Below, piece by piece: positions 58,501 through 64,000 of a stretch of DNA of 64,000 nucleotides (position 1 is its first letter; each line of letters begins with the position of its first letter). The position numbers and the translations under genes were made by a program. Source of the DNA: Cloeon dipterum (lineage: Eukaryota > Arthropoda > Insecta > Ephemeroptera > Baetidae); the NCBI RefSeq assembly GCF_949628265.1, contig NC_088787.1, forward strand, positions 11,088,501 through 11,152,500, given 5' to 3'. Below the pieces are notes generated by a model. That model searched no databases. It saw only the letters and a list, made by a program, of their open reading frames with translations, and was not told the DNA's origin.

Positions 58501-61500
58501 CATCGCGCTCTCACTCGCACTCTCTAGCCGCGGGACCAAATCTCGAATCTCGTGTCATCCCGGGCGGCGCGCTCGCACAATTTACTGGCCGGCAGCCAAG
58601 TCTGTCGCTCACTCTGTGCGGACCAAGAGATCAATCCACGTGGAAATAATGGAATGTGCGAGAGCGCGGTTTAATTTTGGAAACTTATTTGAACAGCCAA
58701 CCGCGGCCACCCTCAGTTTATCCACGGTCCTTGTTTGTGTTCCAATAAATTGCAGCAAGAACTTTTAACGCTTGATTATGTGTGATTAAAGTTGAAAAAG
58801 ATTTAACGATGTGTTGCATCGTTATTTGATGAAGTTTAAAAAATCCCTCAGTCTGTGTTCCCAATCTCATTCGTCTTTTGTTTATTTATTTTCGTAAAGT
58901 CGCAGGAGGGACGCAAAGTTAAATAAACCACTCACTGCCGCGAGTCATAAATTTCGGCTCAACTCTCAGCTGTGCATTTGATGCTATTTTTTTATTTATA
59001 TTTCACAATACTGGAATAACTTTGGATAGAAGGGAGTGGAATTTATGTTTGTTTTGTTCAGTGTTGGACAGGATTCTGCAGGGTTTAGAAAATAATGTCT
59101 GAAAAAATCTGTGGAACAATATATATATATAAAAGTCAAAACCAAATCATTTTAAAGAAATAGGGACAAAATAAGATTATTCTTGTGAACAGAAATAAAA
59201 GTATTAGTGTTCTCATAGTCCAACCAGACGAAATTCAATTGTGAGATTCTAATGCACGCATGGCTGACAGCAGCCGTCGCGCAGTGAAGAGGATGAGGTT
59301 AAATTTATTACGCTTATGCAACAGAAACGTAATAAACTGCTATTATTTGTGCACGTAATATACTTTCAAATCCGAACAAATGATGGGCTGACACCAATTT
59401 GCATGCACAGAAATTACGTAACTTTAACATTGTTTTTCTGAGTTTCCTGTGCAATTTGCTGTTTAATGCTTGCCTTGCATTACAAGAAACAAAATATAAA
59501 TTCAAGGGCTCCTCAACGCTATCTATTTTCTAAAATTAGTTGCTTATATTTTCGTAATTTAAATTGATTTGTTTCAGGCTATGGGCACATCGCGCCGAAG
59601 ACCCACTGGGGCAAAGTGGTGACCATTTTCTACGCCATCCTCGGCATTCCGCTCATGCTGCTGTGCCTCTCGAATATAGGTGATGTCATGGCGCACTCGT
59701 TCCGATTTATTTATTGGAAAGTGTGTTGCTACGTTTGCACAAGAAAGCCAAAAAGGTCTCACAGGCGGGGCCGCAGTTCCCGGGGCGGCACCATCCGTCA
59801 GCACAGGTTAACTCCGTGTATAATTGTTCATAATATTTTGCTAAAATCATTGCATTTCTTTAGCTGCAGCCAGAAATTTGTAATTTAACTTAGATCAATC
59901 TAAAATTAAAATTATTTTCCCACCACAATACCAATCCAACCCTTGTTTATGTCATCAAGTTGACGAGCATTAAAAATTTTCTAAATTTAAAGGAATGCCG
60001 GTGGCGCCAAATCAAGGTCAGCGTCGTTCCGCCGATCCGCTCGCACATCGCAACGCTCAGCAGATAGTGCATTGGGACTCTCAGACAGTGTCATGACGAG
60101 ATCCTCCTATTCAGACAACGAATTCAGGTATAAAATTTAAAACAAAATTAATTTAAAAGCCTTAGGGCTTTAAATCAAACCTGTGATGCTAAATAGTTTG
60201 TTAATGTCTTCTTCGGAACAAGTGCCACTTCAAAGTTGATTTTTGTTCCTGTTATTTTTACGGTGAAAATTTAAGTTCACTTTTAATTAGTTAGTTTTGA
60301 AAAGTGCCAAATCCAGCGTGCTTGTAATTTGTATCATGTTAGAATTAAAGGTTTTTCTTCAAAAACATGACGTTCCTCTCATTTTAACAGGTATGATGAT
60401 GGCGTGGAAGTCATGCAGTTCCCACAAAAGCCAAAAGGCATGGTCGATACGTCACTCCAAGTGCAAGATCCACAGCAGCATCAGCCAAGCAGTCAAGGTA
60501 ATTGTTTGAATACATAATTAGTTTTAGTGAAATTTTCGTTAATCCAAGCCTTTAAAAAATTAATTCAATAAAGCTGTACAAAAATCAATATTCGTATACC
60601 TCTGAAAATTCAGCAAAGCTAAACTTTTCCCAGGTTGCCGTTGAAATCTGCGAAATATCTGCTTGCTAATTAAGTGGCGAGCACTGTCTCCCTATTCAAA
60701 ATCAAGATTTATTTTATTTTCCCACAAGGGAATTTAACCTCATTATTGGCACACCGTTGGGACGAGAGGAATCAAAATCAAGTGAATTTGACAAAATCTT
60801 TTCCCGGAATTGGGAACTGTTAACTATCGGCCCTGAAATAAACTGTTGCTAAATTCCAGTAAGAGATTTAATCAATCACATTATAAAGCCAACAATAATC
60901 TTCATTCGGCTCCAATGTCAAGCTCCAATTTAAGCCGTAAAAATCAATTTTAAATAAACTCTGCAGATGTGTTGAAATTTCTCCTATCGAAAGCAGTTTA
61001 TGCTAGCCTCTTGTGTCTTTCTCTTCTTCGTATTTATACAACAGTTTTATTGTTTGGTAGGCGGCCAGCAGCCCGTGTTGTTCAACAGATATATCGACGA
61101 CGCACCTCAGCCGCCGGCTTGGCGAATGAAAGGGCGGCCGCCTGGAATCGAGTTGGAGCCCGTGTCGGCCGTCAGGGGCGATTCCGTCAAGAGCACCTCG
61201 TCGCTGCCCAACCCTGCGCCCACCGGCCGCTACCAACGCCAAGGCAGTTCTCGCCTCAGCCGCCTGCGTGAGGACGATCTGATCGACGAGTACATTTACG
61301 AGTCTGAGCCAGAGTTAGAAGACACTCCGCCTTCCAAGCCGGTATTTATTTTTTCATTTAGATTTTAAATTCTGATAAATGTAGGCAACTTAAAGAGGAT
61401 TGATGCAGCAAAACGACGGGAAATCCTTTTAGCCGAGTATAAAATAATCCCTAATTTGGTTTAAGCCCAAAATTTACCAAATAAAACACATGATTTTCAA

Positions 61501-62194
61501 ATGGTGAGAGGTGTCTCCCCACTTGAAATCTTATTTTGTTTCACAGCAAAGAGTTTCTCGAAAAAGTGTCACACACCGTTGAATAGATTTTGACGAAAGA
61601 AATTGAAATCTGCCAAGAAAATATGGTCGAGTGCTGTAAATTTTGGATTTAAATTACTGCCACTTGCTGAAGAATTTTTTAAAACTACCTATCGATCAAC
61701 AACTTCTTATTTTAGCCAAAAATTCTAATTTCTTTCAGTTGCTGCTCTGTATCAATCCACTTTTGATTAATTTTTAGTTAACAATTTTTTTCTGACCTCA
61801 ACTAAGAAATACTGGTTTCATAGTTATTTAAATTATAATTTAAAAATAACTATTTTTCGTCTTTTAGGTTCCGATTTGGCTGTGTGTCTTTCTCGTGGTC
61901 AGCTACATTTTCGGCGGTGCCTTCCTCTTTGCTGAGTGGGAAAAGTGGGAATTTTTGGATTCGGCCTACTTCTGCTTCATCACATTGACGACCATCGGCT
62001 TTGGTGACTTTGTTCCTGCGCAGAGAAAAGAAAAAGCCGAAATAAGCATAGCGCTGTGCTCCCTTTACCTTCTTTTTGGCATCGCGCTGCTCGCTATGAG
62101 TTTCAACCTCGTGCAGGAACAAGTGATTAACTCTGTAAAGTCAGTCGCACGAAGACTGGGCATTATTAAGAATGAAGACGAAGAGGAGGATTAG
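49510..62194 (+). CDS. two-pore-domain (K2P) potassium channel, TWIK/TRESK-like
   Basis: Seven exons, 49510-49668, 50602-50875, 59578-59806, 59993-60127, 60391-60497, 61061-61341 and 61868-62194, encode 503 residues with closed phases. K2P channels are dimeric plasma-membrane K+ leak channels. M1 is near residues 28-53. The extracellular cap follows, with sequons NCT (73) and NWT (92) and a cap cysteine at 74. The first filter is TTIGYG (142-147) and M2 follows. A cytosolic loop of about 200 residues (195-395), rich in Ser, Arg and Pro, comes next. Then M3, the second filter TTIGFGD (436-442), M4 and an acidic tail NEDEEED. The very long M2-M3 loop and short tail resemble KCNK18/TRESK and the invertebrate TWiK-7-like channels. 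Intron 2 splits the first filter's glycine codon and spans 8.7 kb, containing the antisense glycine-rich gene. Two AATAAA signals follow the stop. Confidence 0.95.
49795..50000. repeat. degenerate core-repeat copy in K2P intron 1
   Basis: ACATCAAGACAAATTAAACG and TTTTTGCATTTCTGACCAGC resemble the core repeat, and TGACCTTTGACCT at 49975-49987 preserves the direct half-site pair found in the intact copies at 16096 and 18345. Confidence 0.45.
51057..55124 (-). CDS. secreted glycine-rich protein with C-terminal six-Cys knot
   Basis: Four exons on the strand opposite the K2P gene, wholly inside its second intron: 55124-55121 (only ATG plus G), 54220-53651, 52654-52047 and 51338-51057. They encode 487 residues with closed phases. 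The first exon is tiny but needed: joined to exon 2 it gives a typical signal peptide (MASSLRAAAVTLLALVLASL). Residues 30-370 are low-complexity Gly/Pro-rich with repeats of PPGAGGGGGGG type, FGG and RPPG. Residues 379-405 hold six cysteines, C-x-C-x5-C-x9-C-x6-C-C, resembling the clip-like knot of arthropod inactive protease homologues, but no protease domain follows. A Pro/Gly/Arg tail closes the protein. Likely role: extracellular or cuticular matrix. A donor-like GTAAGG inside the last exon allows an alternative end. Confidence 0.8.
55125..59577. other. rest of K2P intron 2, upstream of the nested gene
   Basis: Contains the promoter side of the nested antisense gene (moderately GC-rich 55200-55740), a degenerate core-repeat copy at 55905-56060, and AT-rich DNA. 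Open frames at 56846-57289 and 58427-58768 have no recognised domain or splice partners. No further gene can be supported. Confidence 0.4.
55905..56060. repeat. degenerate core-repeat copy in K2P intron 2
   Basis: GGTCGAGATGATTCGAAAGG, then TTTTGCAATTCTGATGATTA and GAAGCCCGATAT, closely matching the core unit at 18967-19025. Confidence 0.65.
60640..60800. repeat. possible fragment of the TTAA MITE in K2P intron 5
   Basis: TTATTGGCACACCGTTGGG and GACGAGAGGAATCAAAATCA resemble the MITE interior at 15675-15725. The ends are not recognisable. Confidence 0.3.
61390..61770. mobile_element. diverged TTAA MITE in K2P intron 6
   Basis: TTAAAGAGGATTGATGCAGC at the left and the complement of AGTGGATTGATACAGAGCAG at the right match the ends of the 443-bp element. 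The interior shares TGCCAAGAAAATATGGTCGA and GAGTGCTGTAAATTTTGG. It is shorter, about 380 bp, and more diverged. Confidence 0.6.
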
Positions 62195-62232
62195 TGTGTT
62201 GTTTTTACTCTAATTTTATCTCTTGTAAAAAT

Positions 62233-62238
62233 AATAAA
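62233..62238 (+). terminator. polyadenylation signal of the K2P gene
   Basis: AATAAA 38 bases after the stop codon; a second AATAAA lies about 40 bases further on. Confidence 0.45.
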
Positions 62239-62279
62239 TTTTAAAGCCAGTGTGTTTCTGGACGTCAAGAATCAATAAA

Positions 62280-62939
62280 TCATAATATTTAACATTCTAA
62301 AATATTAAAATGTTTTTCTTGACATAACATGTGAATTAAGTTTTAAAATATTACTTCCAAAACCTTGGACTCTAAAAAATTCATTGAAATTGTTTTGTAC
62401 CTTTGACATTTGTCACTACAACTATAGACGCATTTCCGCAAAAATATTTTTGAGAAGTATTTAGGAATCTTCATTTCTCATGCAATCGAACAAAAATCAA
62501 ATCTTAGAGAAAAATAAGCCGGAAATTTTAAAAAATTATTTTCCCAAGGTATTATTCCATTGAAAAAGACTCCTCTCACGAAAATTGACACATCGTTTGG
62601 CTACATATTTAATTCTTCTAAGTTCAAACAACATAAAATACATTATGGCACACATCTTTAGATAAAACTATCATCGTTTTGATCCACACTTTAGTTTTAA
62701 TCCTGAATTAACACTATCATCATCAGATCGGGATTATATATGATTCCTCAAAAATTGACAAGGATTAGCGCTCTACCTGAGCTTGTCCCCTCGCAATGAA
62801 CGTCTCTGGCCACTTCGCATCCGTCCAATTCTCCTTCTTTTCAAATTAAATTTTTCTAAGGCAGCAGGAAGTTTGTTTGGACTCTCAACCAAGCCAAGCA
62901 AAAGTTAATTGACAATCAGTGTCACTTAAAACTAGGCAC
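62280..62939. other. intergenic AT-rich stretch
   Basis: Lies between the tail-to-tail K2P and CWHC member 2 genes. No further gene, RNA or repeat recognised. Confidence 0.5.
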
Positions 62940-63502
62940 CTATTCGGAGCTTTTGTCGTTTGAACAGGATGGCTCGTCTAACTTTTTCGACTGAGGCTGG
63001 CTTTTGTCCGACATGGGTGTCATCTGTGAAGACAGCTGACTCGAAGACGGTGAATTTGACGATACCTCAGTATTTGTCGTCCCATTTCGTCTATGCTTAT
63101 TTCCTTGAGCTGGCGTCCTCGCCCTCTGGAAAAAACTTTGAGTTTACTTTTAATAAAAAGTATTTATGCTACCGTTTTTCGTTGTTTCCAGAGCTTTTGG
63201 TGACCATATAAGTCCCTTGACTTTGGGTTCATCCTGCCTTCCAGAATATTTCTGATGATATTAACGAATTATCCTATATACCTTCTATTTTTATTTTGTC
63301 CAGAAACTTACTCGACATACGGACGGCAAAACGAACAAATGGTCCATTTGCATTCAAATTTTGGAATCTTCAAATGCGGAAAGAGGGATGACGCTTCCAA
63401 AAACTGAATTTGGTCTGAATTAACAGTAAGTCGCTTTTGAACATCTTCAACATTTTCACGGCAGTGCCAGCAGCAATATGGAATTTCGCCATTCCTTGAC
63501 AT
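62940..63502 (-). CDS. small CWHC/CKWxxC cysteine-rich protein, member 2
   Basis: Exons 63502-63312, 63251-63173 and 63125-62940 (phase 2, then phase 0) encode 151 residues. The order matches member 1 at 24924-25348: MS..., YCCWHC, a spacer with QKRLTVNSDQIQFLE, FP, then CKWTICSFC and RPYV, then MNPKSRDLYGH and a basic RKTRARTPAQ segment. The C-terminal 45 residues are Ser/Gln/Lys-rich and look disordered; member 1 has no clear equivalent. Four to six cysteines in C-x2-C and C-x4-C-x2-C spacing suggest a zinc-binding fold. The ATG lies three bases after an acceptor (CAG/ATCATGTC), exactly as in member 1, so a noncoding exon should lie upstream between 63503 and the window end or beyond. Function unknown; no named family is recognised. 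Confidence 0.72.
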
Positions 63503-64000
63503 GATCTGAAAATTTAATTTTTGTTGCGTCTCAGGACTTTGTCTTTCACGAGTTTTCGGTTTGGTAAAATATTCCTACCTCTTTGGCTCAACTTTGAGCA
63601 CAAAACCAATTCATGTGGAAAATTGTTAAGCTAAAACCAGCAAAACAGACACAACGTACACAGAGAAATGTAAACTGTTAAAATTGCACCTCAGATGATT
63701 GAGGACTTCGATCGCTTGGGTTCCTGTGCTGGACTGTCCAAAATGATACAAAATTTAAACTGCAATTCAATGTTATTGTTGCACTCCAATTTCGGAATCT
63801 AACTCCTATTTTGCAACTAAATAATGTAAATAAATTGAACAGCGGTATAAAATCAAGCCAATACTCTCTACGTAAAGCACGCGCTTTGCCTGCATTTCAA
63901 ATGCTAAAATTTGAAAAATTTGTTAAGGACTTTGACCCGCATCAAATCGCGGTACACACGGATGTTACAGGAAATGCGAAGAACTCCAACTCGTTACTTG
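63503..64000. other. upstream flank of CWHC member 2
   Basis: AT-rich. A noncoding first exon and promoter are expected here on the minus strand but could not be placed. Confidence 0.35.

Noticed and set aside
1-64000. CRISPR arrays, bacterial operons or prophage
   Set aside because: No regularly spaced identical repeats, and the intron-rich animal genes exclude a prokaryotic source.

Overview
This is a eukaryotic, almost certainly arthropod (probably insect), genomic window. The genes have many short exons with GT-AG introns, the noncoding DNA is AT-rich, there are no operons, and the protein set is animal (condensin CAP-D2, a K2P potassium channel, SLC35B4-type nucleotide-sugar transporters). 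I cannot name the species. Exon models below come from reading splice sites by eye and checking that codon phase closes across every junction; no transcript data were available.

Layout. 1-9.5 kb: a reverse-transcriptase gene of non-LTR type on the minus strand, split by two spliceosomal introns (2341-5748, 5' end not found), then a small secreted six-cysteine protein (minus, 7841-9413). 9.5-31 kb: a repeat-rich, gene-poor tract. It holds a 1.73-kb hAT-like element with 8-bp target duplications, two inverted copies of a 443-bp TTAA-flanked MITE, a 1.7-kb near-perfect palindrome, a GC-rich tandem repeat and several foldback elements. One small three-exon gene (24924-25348) lies in it and encodes an unfamiliar CWHC/CKWxxC protein. 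31-45 kb: a compact cluster in which the gene for CAP-D2 (minus, 22 exons, 33430-42848) is flanked by two same-strand SLC35B4-like paralogues (31302-33148 and 43587-45252) with identical intron positions. 46.8-47.5 kb: a C2H2 zinc-finger gene (minus). 49.5-62.2 kb: a seven-exon K2P potassium-channel gene (plus). Its 8.7-kb second intron contains a complete antisense gene for a secreted glycine-rich protein with a C-terminal six-cysteine knot (51057-55124). 62.9-63.5 kb: a second member of the CWHC/CKWxxC family on the minus strand.

The genes do not form one pathway. The CAP-D2 start and the downstream SLC35B4 paralogue are divergent across about 740 bp that carries a CCAAT-plus-E2F-type site, as expected for a cell-cycle gene. 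The two SLC35B4 copies differ in their C-terminal tails, one of which has a KKxx-type ER-retrieval signal.

Most unusual items: the intron-split RT gene, the undescribed small CWHC/CKWxxC family with two members at opposite ends of the window, and a dispersed repeat family that carries a triple nuclear-receptor half-site, one degenerate copy of which sits in the first intron of the K2P gene.
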